In this document: piece after piece, positions 34,084-42,998 of the stretch
How positions within the stretch are numbered: the stretch's first letter is position 1
How the letters are laid out: each line of letters starts with the position of its first letter
From: a bacterium 1XD21-70
Lineage (GTDB): Bacteria > Bacillota > Clostridia > Lachnospirales > Lachnospiraceae
Direction: 5' to 3'
Assembly: GCA_003669055.1 (NCBI GenBank)
Contig: RAYB01000017.1
Span: forward strand, 29,511 to 93,510
Length of the DNA stretch: 64,000 nt
The notes under the pieces: model-generated
The model's database searches: none
Seen by the model: the letters and a program-made list of their open reading frames with translations, nothing else
Told to the model about the DNA's origin: nothing
Program-made: the position numbers and the translations under genes

Positions 34084-34332
34084 ATGGGCGACAGAGATAT
34101 CATGGAAAACCTGCTCCTGACTACCAAGGGAGTATGTGACCTGTATATGCATGGGACGATCGAATCCTCGACGTCTAATGTGCACCAGGCCTTCCACCAG
34201 GCACTGAAAGACAGCCTCTGCATGCAGGACGATATTTACCAGAAAATGTCTGCCAAAGGCTGGTACAGCACCGAGCAGGCACAAGCCAGCCAGATCCAGA
34301 AGGTTCACAGCCAATATGCCGGGATCTCATAG
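34084..34332 (+). CDS. CotF-family spore coat protein
   Basis: 82 residues. The core MENLLLTTKGVCDLYMHGTI and CMQDDIYQKMSAKGWYSTEQ match the short CotF domain: an N-terminal ENLL helix, a second helix, and the GWY motif near residue 60. Clostridial genomes usually carry several such paralogues. Good RBS (GGAGGGG) 8 nt before the ATG, and it is cotranscribed with the preceding 57-residue gene. A bidirectional terminator follows at 34365-34414. The pair is evidence that the organism forms endospores. Confidence 0.87.
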   Translation: MGDRDIMENLLLTTKGVCDLYMHGTIESSTSNVHQAFHQALKDSLCMQDDIYQKMSAKGWYSTEQAQASQIQKVHSQYAGIS

Positions 34333-34364
34333 GCCTGCCTAAGCGTGCGCGCTTTTGGGCAGAA

Positions 34365-34414
34365 AAAACAGGCCATCCCATTTTGTCCATATCACAAAAG
34401 GGATGGCCTGTTTT
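34365..34414. terminator. Bidirectional rho-independent terminator
   Basis: A perfect 15-bp inverted repeat, AAAACAGGCCATCCC / GGGATGGCCTGTTTT, encloses a 20-nt region that itself pairs (TTTTGT / ACAAAA). It ends both the CotF transcript and the convergent parC transcript. Confidence 0.9.
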
Positions 34415-34421
34415 CTTGCCC

Positions 34422-36656
34422 TTACACCCGCAGGCGGCTGCCTTTTCCGTCGCGTTTCCCCATCTTCATCCGGTTTAAGTGCACTTCCTTCTTTTTATAA
34501 ATGATTACTGGCTCTGCGTCCACAAAATATACCTGCTCCAGCTGTTCATCCACAGCCAGCCGGATCCCCCGCACCCCGCGGGAATTCTTCTTCATCTCCG
34601 GGATCTCATCTATGGCAAAGCGTAAAAACACATCATTGCTCGTCTGCAGCACTACCCCGGATTCTGTCCCCACCGGACGGACAGCCACCAATTCATCCCC
34701 CTCCTGCAGCTTGGTCGCTGCCACCGTGCGGTTGTTGGTCACAAATCCTTCTGCAGGAACCACCTTGATGAGCGCCATCTTGGTGGCAAACAAAAGCTTC
34801 TGCCCGGCCATGGCCTCCCAGCAACTCATCCAGACGATATTTTCTTTGCTGCCGTCGAATTTGCTCACATTGTCAAGCGGCGTGCCCTTGTCCCGCAGCT
34901 TGCCGGAAGGGATATCCATCAGCTTTACCTGGTGGAGGCTGCCCTTGTCCGTAAAGATGCAAAGCTTATCCGTATTCATGCAAGGAAGGATATGCCGGTA
35001 CTCCCCGTCCACGGTCTCCCTGTTCCGCTCATATGCCGTCTTGTCAAGGATTTTGCAATAACCAAACTTATCCATCACAAAGACTACCTCCTGCACCTCC
35101 ATCGGCGCCTCCTCGTAGACCGCTTCCTTCCCGTCCTCAATCCGTGTCCGCCTGGGCTGGGCAAACTCCTTCTTGATATTTTCCAGATCCTCTTTGATCA
35201 CCCGGTTCATATTATCACGGTTTTTTAAAATCTTCTGATATTCTGCAATCTTCTTTAGGCACTCCTTATATTCCTTTTGCAGTGCCAGGATCTCCAGGCC
35301 GATCAGCTTATAGAGGCGCATCTCCAGGATCGCCGTTGCCTGCTTCTCTGTAAACGCCAGCTGCCTTGCATCCTCCTCAAAGCCTGGGTGCTTAAACTGA
35401 ATGCGGGAAACGTCCCCATGCATCAAACATGCCTTGGCATCCTTTAAGTTCTTCGCCCCCCGCAAAATGGCTATGATCAGGTCTATCACATCACATGCCT
35501 TGATCAGCCCCTCACGGATCTCCTTCCTCTCCAGTTCCTTATCGAGCAAGGCCTGATATTTCCTGGTAGCGTTTTCATATTGGAAATCCAGGTAATTCTT
35601 CAGTATCCCCCGCAGGTTCAAGGTCTCCGGCCTTCCCTTGGCAATCGCGAGCATATTCACGCCAAAGGTATCTTCTAGCTTCGTCTTCTTATAGAGAATA
35701 TTTTTGATCTTTTCCACATCGGCATCGCGCTTTAATTCCAGCACGATACGGATGCCTTCCTTGCTGGACTGGTTGGAGATGTCCACCACGTCCGTAAGCT
35801 TGCGGCTCTCCACCAAATCTGCCACATCCATCAAAAACTTGTTGATGCCCGCGCCGATCATCGTGTAGGGGATCTCGCTGATAATCAGCTTATCCTTGTC
35901 GCTGCGCCGGCGCCCCAGTTCCACCTCCAGCTTGCCGCGCAGCTTGATCTTTCCTGTGCCGGTCTCATAGATCTCCGCCAGCCCGCTCTTGTTGGCGATA
36001 ATCCCCCCGGTGGGGAAATCCGGCCCCGGCAGATATTCCATCATCTCCTGGATGGGCATCTCCGGGCGGTCAATATAGGCCTGCACCAGGTCAATCACCT
36101 CGCCCAGGTTGTGCGGCGGGATACTGGTGCTCATGCCCACGGCGATGCCCTCCGAACCGTTGATCAGCAGGTTCGGCACCCGCACCGGCAGAACCTCCGG
36201 CTCCTTCTCCGACTCATCGTAATTGGACACGAAATTCACGGTCTTGTCCAGATCCTTTAGATAGACCTCCTCCGCAAATTTCCGCAGCCGCGCCTCCGTA
36301 TAACGCATAGCCGCCGCCCCGTCGCCCTCAATGGAGCCGAAATTCCCATGCCCGTCCACCAGTGCCATCCCTTTTTTGAAGTCCTGGGAAAGCACTACCA
36401 GCGTCTCGTAGATGGAACTGTCGCCGTGGGGATGGTATTTACCCATCGTGTCGCCGACGATACGTGCCGACTTGCGGTGCGGCTTGTCATGCCCCAGGCG
36501 CAGTTCGCCCATATCATAAAGCACCCGCCGCTGCACCGGCTTTAACCCGTCCCTGGCATCCGGAATCGCCCGTGCCGTAATCACACTCATGGAATAATTC
36601 AGATAGCTGCGCTGCATCTCCTCCGAAAATTCCGTTGTCAAGATTTTTTCTGCCAT
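34422..36656 (-). CDS. parC: Type II topoisomerase A subunit (ParC-like)
   Basis: 744 residues. The N-terminal breakage-reunion domain starts [21 protein letters not shown]; the active-site Tyr lies in [10 protein letters not shown] (about 122) and the QRR loop in [17 protein letters not shown]. The C-terminal part has degenerate beta-pinwheel blades but no clear GyrA box, so topoisomerase IV ParC is preferred over GyrA. It decatenates daughter chromosomes with ParE. Start at 36656, with GGAGAAGCT upstream; an in-frame ATG at 36689 lies in the gap and adds no family sequence. It follows parE by 51 bp. Confidence 0.9.
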   Translation of the reverse strand: MAEKILTTEFSEEMQRSYLNYSMSVITARAIPDARDGLKPVQRRVLYDMGELRLGHDKPHRKSARIVGDTMGKYHPHGDSSIYETLVVLSQDFKKGMALVDGHGNFGSIEGDGAAAMRYTEARLRKFAEEVYLKDLDKTVNFVSNYDESEKEPEVLPVRVPNLLINGSEGIAVGMSTSIPPHNLGEVIDLVQAYIDRPEMPIQEMMEYLPGPDFPTGGIIANKSGLAEIYETGTGKIKLRGKLEVELGRRRSDKDKLIISEIPYTMIGAGINKFLMDVADLVESRKLTDVVDISNQSSKEGIRIVLELKRDADVEKIKNILYKKTKLEDTFGVNMLAIAKGRPETLNLRGILKNYLDFQYENATRKYQALLDKELERKEIREGLIKACDVIDLIIAILRGAKNLKDAKACLMHGDVSRIQFKHPGFEEDARQLAFTEKQATAILEMRLYKLIGLEILALQKEYKECLKKIAEYQKILKNRDNMNRVIKEDLENIKKEFAQPRRTRIEDGKEAVYEEAPMEVQEVVFVMDKFGYCKILDKTAYERNRETVDGEYRHILPCMNTDKLCIFTDKGSLHQVKLMDIPSGKLRDKGTPLDNVSKFDGSKENIVWMSCWEAMAGQKLLFATKMALIKVVPAEGFVTNNRTVAATKLQEGDELVAVRPVGTESGVVLQTSNDVFLRFAIDEIPEMKKNSRGVRGIRLAVDEQLEQVYFVDAEPVIIYKKKEVHLNRMKMGKRDGKGSRLRV

Positions 36657-36707
36657 AGCTTCTCCATCCTCATCCTTCCCATGCCGCAAACATACAAAGC
36701 CCTGTCT

Positions 36708-38627
36708 TTATGCATCGATCTCAGCCTCATCTGCATGGTCATGGATAAACTTTCTGCGCGGCGGCACCTCACTGCCCATCAGCATCTCCGTCACCTCCGA
36801 GGCCAGGCGTGCGTCCTCGATCTCCACGCGCTTTAACACCCTCCGCTCCGGATCCAATGTCGTCTCCCACAGCTGCTCCGGATCCATCTCCCCCAGGCCC
36901 TTATACCGCTGCAGCCTAAACTCCCCGCTGTGGCTCTTCCGGTACCGCTCCAGTTCCTTATCATCGTACAAATACTGCTCCTGCCCCCGGTTGGGGATCA
37001 GCTTATAGAGCGGCGGCATAGCGATAAATACATGGCCGTTGTAGATCAGATCCGGCATAAACCGGTATAGGAAGGTCAAAAGCAGCGTATCGATATGGCT
37101 GCCGTCCACATCTGCATCCGTCATCAGGATAATCTTATGGTACCGCAGCTTCGCCAGGTCAAAATCATTGCCGTACCCCTCCGAAAAGCCGCATCCGAAC
37201 GCATTGATCATCGTCTTGATCTCTGCATTCGCCAGTACCTTGTCCATGGAAGCCTTCTCTACATTAAGGATCTTTCCCCGGATCGGCAGAATCGCCTGGT
37301 ACATCCGGTTGCGGGCAGTCTTGGCCGAACCGCCTGCCGAATCCCCCTCCACGATAAAGATCTCGCACTTTTCTGCCTCGCGGCTCTCACAATTGGCCAG
37401 CTTGCCGTTGCTGTCAAAAGAAAACTTCGACTTGGTCAGCATGTTGGTTCGGGCCTTCTCCTCTGCCTTTCGGATTTTTGCCGACTTCTCCGCACAGGAG
37501 ATAATCCCCTTAAGCACCTCCACGTTACGGTCAAAATAGTGCTGCAACAGGTCACCGCTGACTGCAAATACTGCCTTCGTGGCATCTGCACTGGCCAGCT
37601 TCGTCTTGGTCTGGCCTTCAAAAATAGGATCCGGGTGCTTGACTGCAACGATGGCCGTCATGCCGTTGCGCGTATCCGCCCCCGTAAAATTCGGCTCTTT
37701 TTCCTTTAGGATCCCCAGTTCCCTGGCATAGGAGTTGATCATCTGCGTGAAACGGGTCTTAAAGCCTACCAGGTGCGTGCCGCCCTCCTGCGTAAAGATA
37801 TTGTTGCAAAAGCCCAGGATATTTTCCTCAAAGGTATCCACGAACTGGATCGCCAGTTCCACCTCGATCCCCTCCTGCCTGTCTTTCACATAGATGGGGT
37901 CATGGATGGCATTCTTGCCATTGTTGATCTCCTTTACATAAGCTGCCAGCCCCTCTGGCTCATGGAAAAGGACTGCCTCCTCTTCCCCCTGCCTCCGGTT
38001 CTCATAAGAAATGGTAAGCCCTGGATTTAGGTACGCCGTCTCATGCAGACGGCTTTTCAGCCAGTCTGCCTTAAACCGGGTCCGCTCAAAGATCTCCCCG
38101 TCCGGCAGGAAATTGATCTCCGTGCCGGTCTGCTTCGTCTTTCCCAGCACCGGCAGCAGGCCGTCCTTCAGTTCCACCACCGGCACCCCTTTCTCATAGG
38201 CGTCATGGTGGATCTGGCCGCCCCGGTAAACCCGGATGTCCATATGGGCAGACAGTGCGTTGACTACCGAAGAGCCTACACCGTGCAGGCCGCCGCTGGT
38301 CTTATAAGCCTCATTGTCAAACTTGCCTCCGGCATGCAGGGTCGAAAAGACAATCCTCGCCGCAGACATGCCTTTCTTGTGCATCTCCACCGGGATCCCC
38401 CGGCCGCTGTCCTTCACGGTGCAGGAGCCGTCTGCCTCCAAAACCACTTGGATACTGTCACAATATCCGGCCAGATGTTCATCTACCGCATTGTCCACAA
38501 TCTCATAAATCAGATGGTTCAGCCCCTTGGTACCCACCCCTCCTATGTACATGCCCGGACGCTTCCGGACTGCCTCCAGCCCTTCTAAGACTGTGATGCT
38601 GTCCGCATTGTATTGTGTCTTAGCCAT
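36708..38627 (-). CDS. parE: Type II topoisomerase B subunit (ParE-like)
   Basis: 639 residues, typical of ParE/GyrB. The GHKL ATPase domain shows DNAVDEHLAGYCDSIQV (about 47-63) and GGLHGVGSSVVNALS. The transducer region follows, then the TOPRIM domain with EGDSAGGSAK and the DADVDG metal triad (MTDADVDGSHIDTLLLTFLY). The C-terminus has QRYKGLGEMDPEQLWETT. A lone parE-parC pair away from recF/dnaN argues for topoisomerase IV rather than gyrase. It starts at 38627 with GGGAGGG upstream and has its own promoter. Confidence 0.9.
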   Translation of the reverse strand: MAKTQYNADSITVLEGLEAVRKRPGMYIGGVGTKGLNHLIYEIVDNAVDEHLAGYCDSIQVVLEADGSCTVKDSGRGIPVEMHKKGMSAARIVFSTLHAGGKFDNEAYKTSGGLHGVGSSVVNALSAHMDIRVYRGGQIHHDAYEKGVPVVELKDGLLPVLGKTKQTGTEINFLPDGEIFERTRFKADWLKSRLHETAYLNPGLTISYENRRQGEEEAVLFHEPEGLAAYVKEINNGKNAIHDPIYVKDRQEGIEVELAIQFVDTFEENILGFCNNIFTQEGGTHLVGFKTRFTQMINSYARELGILKEKEPNFTGADTRNGMTAIVAVKHPDPIFEGQTKTKLASADATKAVFAVSGDLLQHYFDRNVEVLKGIISCAEKSAKIRKAEEKARTNMLTKSKFSFDSNGKLANCESREAEKCEIFIVEGDSAGGSAKTARNRMYQAILPIRGKILNVEKASMDKVLANAEIKTMINAFGCGFSEGYGNDFDLAKLRYHKIILMTDADVDGSHIDTLLLTFLYRFMPDLIYNGHVFIAMPPLYKLIPNRGQEQYLYDDKELERYRKSHSGEFRLQRYKGLGEMDPEQLWETTLDPERRVLKRVEIEDARLASEVTEMLMGSEVPPRRKFIHDHADEAEIDA

Positions 38628-38692
38628 GATATCCCTCCCTATCCTGCAAGTGGTTATGCATGTTCTTTCCCCTCCGGAAAGCGCATGTTCCC

Positions 38693-38722
38693 ATTATACA
38701 CAGAAAGCAGGGAAAAAAGCAA
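38693..38722 (-). promoter_or_regulatory. parE-parC promoter
   Basis: Minus strand TTGCTT (38717-38722), 18-bp spacer, TATAAT (38693-38698), about 65 bp upstream of the ATG. Confidence 0.6.
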
Positions 38723-38750
38723 GCTTTTTTATCGAACTTACTTTCGGGTT

Positions 38751-38873
38751 TTCCAGCAACTTGACATAGACCCAAAAGCGACTCTAAAACGTATTAATGC
38801 CCTGACCAAAGACATTCAGCGGGATGCATCTCATGGCATCAGTAATCCAAAACCGCCAGGATATGATTTGTCC
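38751..38873 (+). pseudogene. Decayed YoeB/Txe-type mRNA interferase fragment
   Basis: A 41-codon stretch reads FQQLDIDPKATLKRINALTK, then DIQRDASHGISNPKPPGYDL and S. It closely follows the middle of YoeB toxins as I remember them (WQQTDKKTLKRINELIKDIQ, then PFEGIGKPEPLK and LSG). After this the similarity stops and the frame ends at 38921 inside a terminator hairpin, so the catalytic C-terminus (Arg, His, Tyr) is missing. No start codon with an RBS and no antitoxin partner is present. Probably a dead toxin-antitoxin remnant beside the parE promoter. Confidence 0.65.
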
Positions 38874-38891
38874 GTCCTATGTGATATAGCA

Positions 38892-38919
38892 AAAAAGCCC
38901 CGATATCTAATGGGGCTTT
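38892..38919 (-). terminator. Terminator of the Rpn-family gene
   Basis: AAAGCCCC (38894-38901) / GGGGCTTT (38912-38919), 10-nt loop; on the minus strand it ends in six T. It lies about 10 bp past the stop at 38929. Confidence 0.85.
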
Positions 38920-38928
38920 AAAAAGGAA

Positions 38929-39789
38929 TCATACTCCTATCATTTCTTTTGCGGCTTTGAGAAAAGCTGATTCAGACATACCCGCTTTTACAGCCGCCCT
39001 CTGCAAAGTAATATCACCGTCACAGTACAAATCATACAAGGTTGTGATATTACCTTCCTCTCGGCCTTCCTCTCGAATCATCTGCATAGTCTCTGCTTCG
39101 TTATATTCTGTAATACACAAATCCTTCACCTCCGTCCTATGTCCGGTCAGAAACTTTTGAATCTCGAAATCCTCTGGCATGTCCCGAATCGCCTTATCTA
39201 CCGCATCTTCAATCCCCATGAGTCGCTGGTTCTTCCGAATCTGATCTATCAACCACGCATATTCCTCTAATGGTTTACAGGAAGATAGCAAGCTTTTATT
39301 CTTTCCATAGTTGATGTTGACCATCCGGACCCTTACCTCAATGTCCGCCTCCAACCTGCCCCCTTCCTGAATAAACGCGTCACTCAGCCTCAGGATCTGG
39401 TCATCCGCACTTTCTGTCCCGTTATAAAACGTCACCAATTTCGGGACTGGCAGGCGCGCCAGCTTTTTTCCATAAGTATTAAGCTTTTTCTGATGAATAT
39501 ATTTGTCATACAGCTTTGCTGCGTACATCAGCTGGCGCACTGGCATATTGGGGTTGTAGCTGCTTTGCTGTTCGTAAACATTCATGACATGGCAAAGGAT
39601 AAAGGAGATGTCATTCTTCATCCCCATGTAAATGGCATCCTCCATGGTCGTGAACTCAATACTTTCCGGATCCATGTAATGAGTCTTGTTCACTGCATTG
39701 TAGAGACTTAATGCCCACGCCTTATTGCCTTTCTTGCCAAACAGGAATGTGAACAGACGGTCTTTATGTTCCCTGTTTACTGCTGCCAT
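38929..39789 (-). CDS. Rpn-family / PD-(D/E)XK nuclease-type protein
   Basis: 286 residues, similar to a Lachnospiraceae family variously annotated as Rpn (recombination-promoting nuclease) or PD-(D/E)XK transposase-like. The N-terminus has DRLFTFLFGKKGNKAWALSL, then FTTMEDAIYMGMKNDISFIL where the nuclease core usually lies, and LPVPKLVTFYNGT. The second part, SLLSSCKPLEEYAWLIDQIR, then DLCITEYNEAETMQMIREEG, is typical of the family tail; the last 35 residues look like a helix-turn-helix (LYCDGDITLQRAAVKAGMSE). The family is often multicopy. Here it is intact, with its own promoter and terminator, and not flanked by inverted repeats. Confidence 0.8.
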   Translation of the reverse strand: MAAVNREHKDRLFTFLFGKKGNKAWALSLYNAVNKTHYMDPESIEFTTMEDAIYMGMKNDISFILCHVMNVYEQQSSYNPNMPVRQLMYAAKLYDKYIHQKKLNTYGKKLARLPVPKLVTFYNGTESADDQILRLSDAFIQEGGRLEADIEVRVRMVNINYGKNKSLLSSCKPLEEYAWLIDQIRKNQRLMGIEDAVDKAIRDMPEDFEIQKFLTGHRTEVKDLCITEYNEAETMQMIREEGREEGNITTLYDLYCDGDITLQRAAVKAGMSESAFLKAAKEMIGV

Positions 39790-39886
39790 CCTAAAGCATC
39801 CGCTCCTTTCCTGACTGACTCTAGTGCTCCATCCAGGCAGAAATTGAAGGATGGTCCACTAGGATACCAAACCGGTTTATATTGAT

Positions 39887-39915
39887 ATTATACCGAAATG
39901 GTAACGAAAAAACAA
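39887..39915 (-). promoter_or_regulatory. Promoter of the Rpn-family gene
   Basis: Minus strand TTGTTT (39910-39915), 17-bp spacer, TATAAT (39887-39892). The rest of the 39790-40000 gap shows nothing further I can name. Confidence 0.6.
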
Positions 39916-40000
39916 TGTTTTTCATTAGGGATTTAGAGGATTGTGTTTGTTGTAAGGATTGCGGCGTATATCCCCCTTTTGGACACCAAGAGTGTGAATA

Positions 40001-41098
40001 TCAAAAACCGATTTTCATGGACTGCCCCTCTACATAGACACCTTTTGAGCGCGTGATCGGCAACTTTTGTTCTGCTGAAAATCCCAGGGTTTCTCCGTCG
40101 TGCAAGACAGCCCCTTCCTGTACGAGATAGGATGAAATGCTCGTCATCATTGTATATACCTCCGAAGGCGGCTGGCTGCTCTGGATGATTTCCAGTTCTT
40201 CCTTCCCAAAGGACCGCAGGCCATTGGTCCAGCTGCTGACTCCCTTTTCATCCTGATATAATCCGATAAATACCAGATCCATCATGGGAATTTCTCCCTC
40301 TTTCATGACCATGGCAGAACGGATGAAATCCTCTGGCAGCCATACTGTGCCACAATCATAAATCCCCAGGGCATTGGGCGCCTTTAAACAGGTGGCAGCA
40401 ATCTTCACAAAAAGCTTCCCCGCTTCCAGGGGCGCCGAATCCCTCCCCCGCACAGCCACCAGCAAATGGGCGGTGTGGCTTTGGGCAGCAGCAACCGACT
40501 TTTCTCTTGTCATAAAATTGCTGTTTGCCCAATACTCTGCTTCCCCATTGGGAACTTTGGCTTCCATCAAGCCGATTGTAGCCATCATGTCATCCTCATA
40601 AAAAGCGATGGCTGCCCCTTCATCCCTTGGATTCTCACTATCCTCCGGGCAGTCAATCCCCCAATCCTCCTTAAGAGACGCACAAAACTTTTCCACATCA
40701 AATTGTGGTGTGGATAAAAGCACGAAGCCTAAAAAGCCTCCGCTGGTTTTCGCTGCATCCTGGCCGTCTCCCTCCTGTTTCTCGACCCGCTCCATCCAGT
40801 ACTGGCGGATTTTTTCTACCATTGCCACACATTTTTCTTGCGCATCCATGGGGTCATAAGGTTCCATTTCGCTAAAGATATGGCCACAATGCCCCAAGCC
40901 ATCCCCCCCATAGCCGCCGCAGACCGCCACTTTCCATGGACTTAACATTGTCCTTTTAAACTTAAAAATATAATAGTGCAAGCCATGCAATTCAAATCCA
41001 CCTGCAATTTCAAGCCTCGCAGGCTTTTTCCCTAGTTCCTGAGGATGGGAAAGCCATTCCTCCATCACTGCTGTTGCTGCCTTTTTTTGTGCATTCAT
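40001..41098 (-). CDS. DUF4261 domain-containing protein
   Basis: 365 residues, soluble, no signal peptide. The central part matches DUF4261 as I know it: FVLLSTPQFDVEKFCASLKE near residue 130, FYEDDMMATIGLMEAKVPNG and AAQSHTAHLLVAVRG near 230, then ALGIYDCGTVWLPEDFIRSA. The N-terminal 120 residues form an additional region (EIAGGFELHGLHYYIFKFKR). The role of DUF4261 is unknown. I chose the ATG at 41098, 9 nt after AAGGAG; the ATG at 41119 is upstream of that RBS. Its nearest same-strand neighbour is the small membrane-anchored protein at 41167. Confidence 0.75.
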   Translation of the reverse strand: MNAQKKAATAVMEEWLSHPQELGKKPARLEIAGGFELHGLHYYIFKFKRTMLSPWKVAVCGGYGGDGLGHCGHIFSEMEPYDPMDAQEKCVAMVEKIRQYWMERVEKQEGDGQDAAKTSGGFLGFVLLSTPQFDVEKFCASLKEDWGIDCPEDSENPRDEGAAIAFYEDDMMATIGLMEAKVPNGEAEYWANSNFMTREKSVAAAQSHTAHLLVAVRGRDSAPLEAGKLFVKIAATCLKAPNALGIYDCGTVWLPEDFIRSAMVMKEGEIPMMDLVFIGLYQDEKGVSSWTNGLRSFGKEELEIIQSSQPPSEVYTMMTSISSYLVQEGAVLHDGETLGFSAEQKLPITRSKGVYVEGQSMKIGF

Positions 41099-41166
41099 TC
41101 GTCCCTTCTCCTTGTGCATTTTAATGTCCTAAACAGATGCTTTCTTCTTGTCCCCCCAAAACTTTA

Positions 41167-41568
41167 TCAGTGCCCTGCTATATTATTCGGAAATGGTGCA
41201 GAACTTCTCAGATAAAAAGTATAAGAACCATCCTCTTCCAGTTCTATATAACAATCCCAGCCATCAAAAGCATAATGTTCTGACATCCGTCCCTTTATTT
41301 CCTCCTCAGCCATCCCTGTGGAAAAAGTTATGATAGACAGACATTCCACATGGTTTCCTGTCCCGGATGTATTTCCGGTTTCCGAATAAACCTTTTGTAT
41401 CTCCATGTCCTCAATCTCATTTCTTAAATCAGCCTGCAATTTCCCGGTCTGCCGGCCTGTGGCTCTGTGATTCATGGCCATGCCAAAAATTTCATAGGCA
41501 ATTACAGCCATTATCAGAAGAACCGGCAACAGCAGAACCGTTATCCCGATTCTTTTTACCCATTTCAT
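41167..41568 (-). CDS. Small membrane-anchored protein of unknown function
   Basis: 133 residues. An N-terminal uncleaved signal or transmembrane helix (ITVLLLPVLLIMAVIAYEIF, residues about 9-28) is followed by a soluble extracytoplasmic domain with VECLSIITFSTGMAEEEIKG and YAFDGWDCYIELEEDGSYTF. I do not recognise a family. The start is the ATG at 41568, after GGAAGTGTT. It may be cotranscribed with the DUF4261 gene (68-bp gap). The gap upstream (41569-41823) holds the divergent azlC promoter. Confidence 0.65.
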   Translation of the reverse strand: MKWVKRIGITVLLLPVLLIMAVIAYEIFGMAMNHRATGRQTGKLQADLRNEIEDMEIQKVYSETGNTSGTGNHVECLSIITFSTGMAEEEIKGRMSEHYAFDGWDCYIELEEDGSYTFYLRSSAPFPNNIAGH

Positions 41569-41695
41569 AACACTTCCTCCGTCATCCTCCCCTAAAACAA
41601 ACAGCCAACACCAGAAAATCCCCCTGCCTTCCTCGGGGGCGTACCTCCCGGATTACAAAAGATTGCGTTTACCGTGCTGCCGCCCGCCCCAAGTA

Positions 41696-41725
41696 TTGAC
41701 AAATATAGAAGACCTACTATATAAT
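41696..41725 (+). promoter_or_regulatory. Promoter of the second azlCD pair
   Basis: TTGACA (41696-41701), 18-bp spacer, TATAAT (41720-41725), with a leader of about 90 nt before the ATG at 41824. Confidence 0.8.
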
Positions 41726-41823
41726 ACAAAAATCTTTTCAAAACCGGGAATTTATTTATAGGGCATGGCTCTATTATAGAAAACGGCCAGAAAGAAGTCA
41801 ATAGAGCAAGAAAGGTCTTTGCC

Positions 41824-42513
41824 ATGAAAACAAAAGCGCTGAAAGCCGCATTCCCCCACACCCTTCCCATTTGCATCGGATTTTTATTTTTGGGCATGTC
41901 CTATGGATTTCTCATGAGGAGCAAAGGCTTTTCCTTTGTTTATCCTATGCTGATGAGCCTTTTTATTTTTGCTGGTTCCATGGAATTTGTCACAATCAAC
42001 CTGCTGCTGTCAGCCTTCCATCCCCTCTACGGATTTTTCCTGGCGCTGATGGTCAATGCCCGCCATCTATTCTACGGTATCTCCATGCTGGAAAAATATA
42101 AAAATACCGGCTGGAAAAAAGCATACCTGATCTTTGGCATGTGTGACGAATCCTTCTCCATCCACTGTGCCGTAAAACCTCCACCAGGAGTGGATAAGGG
42201 GTGGTTTCTCTTCTTTATCACCCTGCTGAACCAGATCTACTGGGTGTCCGGGGCTACCCTGGGCGCACTTTTAGGATATGTCATTCATTTCGATACCACG
42301 GGGATTGAGTTTGTCATGACAGCCCTCTTTGTGGTCATGTTTCTCAACCAGTGGGAAGATCATGCCAAACACCGGCCCGCCCTGACGGGACTCTTTTGTG
42401 CTCTCCTTTCCCTGCTGGCCTGCGGAGCCGACCGGTTCATCCTGCCAGCCATGGCTCTGATTGTGCTCTGCCTCTCGGTAAGCAGGAAGAAAAGCCCGAA
42501 GCAATCGCCCTAG
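41824..42513 (+). CDS. azlC: AzlC family branched-chain amino acid exporter large subunit (second copy)
   Basis: 229 residues with the AzlC pattern: LPICIGFLFLGMSYGFLMRS, LFIFAGSMEFVTINLLLSAF, VNARHLFYGISMLEKYK and FGMCDESFSIH. It is clearly diverged from the copy at 28178-28939. It is shorter at the C-terminus and ends in a basic tail (SVSRKKSPKQSP). It forms an exporter with the AzlD 92 bp downstream. No adjacent LysR gene is present, so regulation differs from the first pair. Confidence 0.87.
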   Translation: MKTKALKAAFPHTLPICIGFLFLGMSYGFLMRSKGFSFVYPMLMSLFIFAGSMEFVTINLLLSAFHPLYGFFLALMVNARHLFYGISMLEKYKNTGWKKAYLIFGMCDESFSIHCAVKPPPGVDKGWFLFFITLLNQIYWVSGATLGALLGYVIHFDTTGIEFVMTALFVVMFLNQWEDHAKHRPALTGLFCALLSLLACGADRFILPAMALIVLCLSVSRKKSPKQSP

Positions 42514-42556
42514 GATAATCAGCCCTGATGGGGAATCCTTTGGCTAAAAGCGAAAT

Positions 42557-42582
42557 TACCCTCAGCGGGGAAAGATACATCC
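42557..42582 (-). repeat. Possible diverged end of the palindromic element
   Basis: TACCCTCAGCGG at 42557-42568 matches 12 of 12 bases of the outer end of the 55229-55507 element, and AAAG and ACA keep register beyond it. It lies between azlC and azlD of the second pair. The match is short and may be chance. Confidence 0.3.
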
Positions 42583-42605
42583 ATGAAAAAAGGAGTAAAC
42601 CAATC

Positions 42606-42932
42606 ATGACAACGCCACAGCGCATCCTTACTATTCTTTCTGTTGTTTTAGGGACAATGCTCACAAGGTTTTTGCCCTTTCTTTTGTTTCCTGAGGGCAA
42701 GACCCCTCCCAAATATATCTCTTATCTGGGAAGCGTCCTCCCCTGTGCTGCGATTGGGTTTTTGGTCATCTACAGCCTAAAGGACGCGGTGTTTTCTGCC
42801 TTCCACGGGCTTCCGGAAATTCTGTCCATTCTGCTCATTGCCCTCCTGCACAGATGGCGGAAAAATACCTTGTTAAGCATTGGCGCCGGAACCGTTTTCT
42901 ACATGTATCTGGCACAGACATGGTTTTTATGA
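42606..42932 (+). CDS. azlD: AzlD-type exporter small subunit (second copy)
   Basis: 108 residues. Four hydrophobic segments: [56 protein letters not shown] and [20 protein letters not shown]. The motif [15 protein letters not shown] and the following [17 protein letters not shown] are typical of AzlD. The start at 42606 is placed 10 nt after AAGGAG. In-frame sequence upstream to 42528 has no RBS and covers the possible repeat remnant. Partner of the azlC gene upstream. Confidence 0.82.
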   Translation: MTTPQRILTILSVVLGTMLTRFLPFLLFPEGKTPPKYISYLGSVLPCAAIGFLVIYSLKDAVFSAFHGLPEILSILLIALLHRWRKNTLLSIGAGTVFYMYLAQTWFL

Positions 42933-42998
42933 CTGTGCGGCCTGCCCCTCTTCTGCTTCACTTGCAATAACCCGGCCTCTGGCCTGCCCGGCTTTCTT

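Noticed and set aside
38929..39789. Rpn-family gene as an active insertion sequence
   Set aside because: No terminal inverted repeats or target duplication; the gene has its own promoter and terminator.
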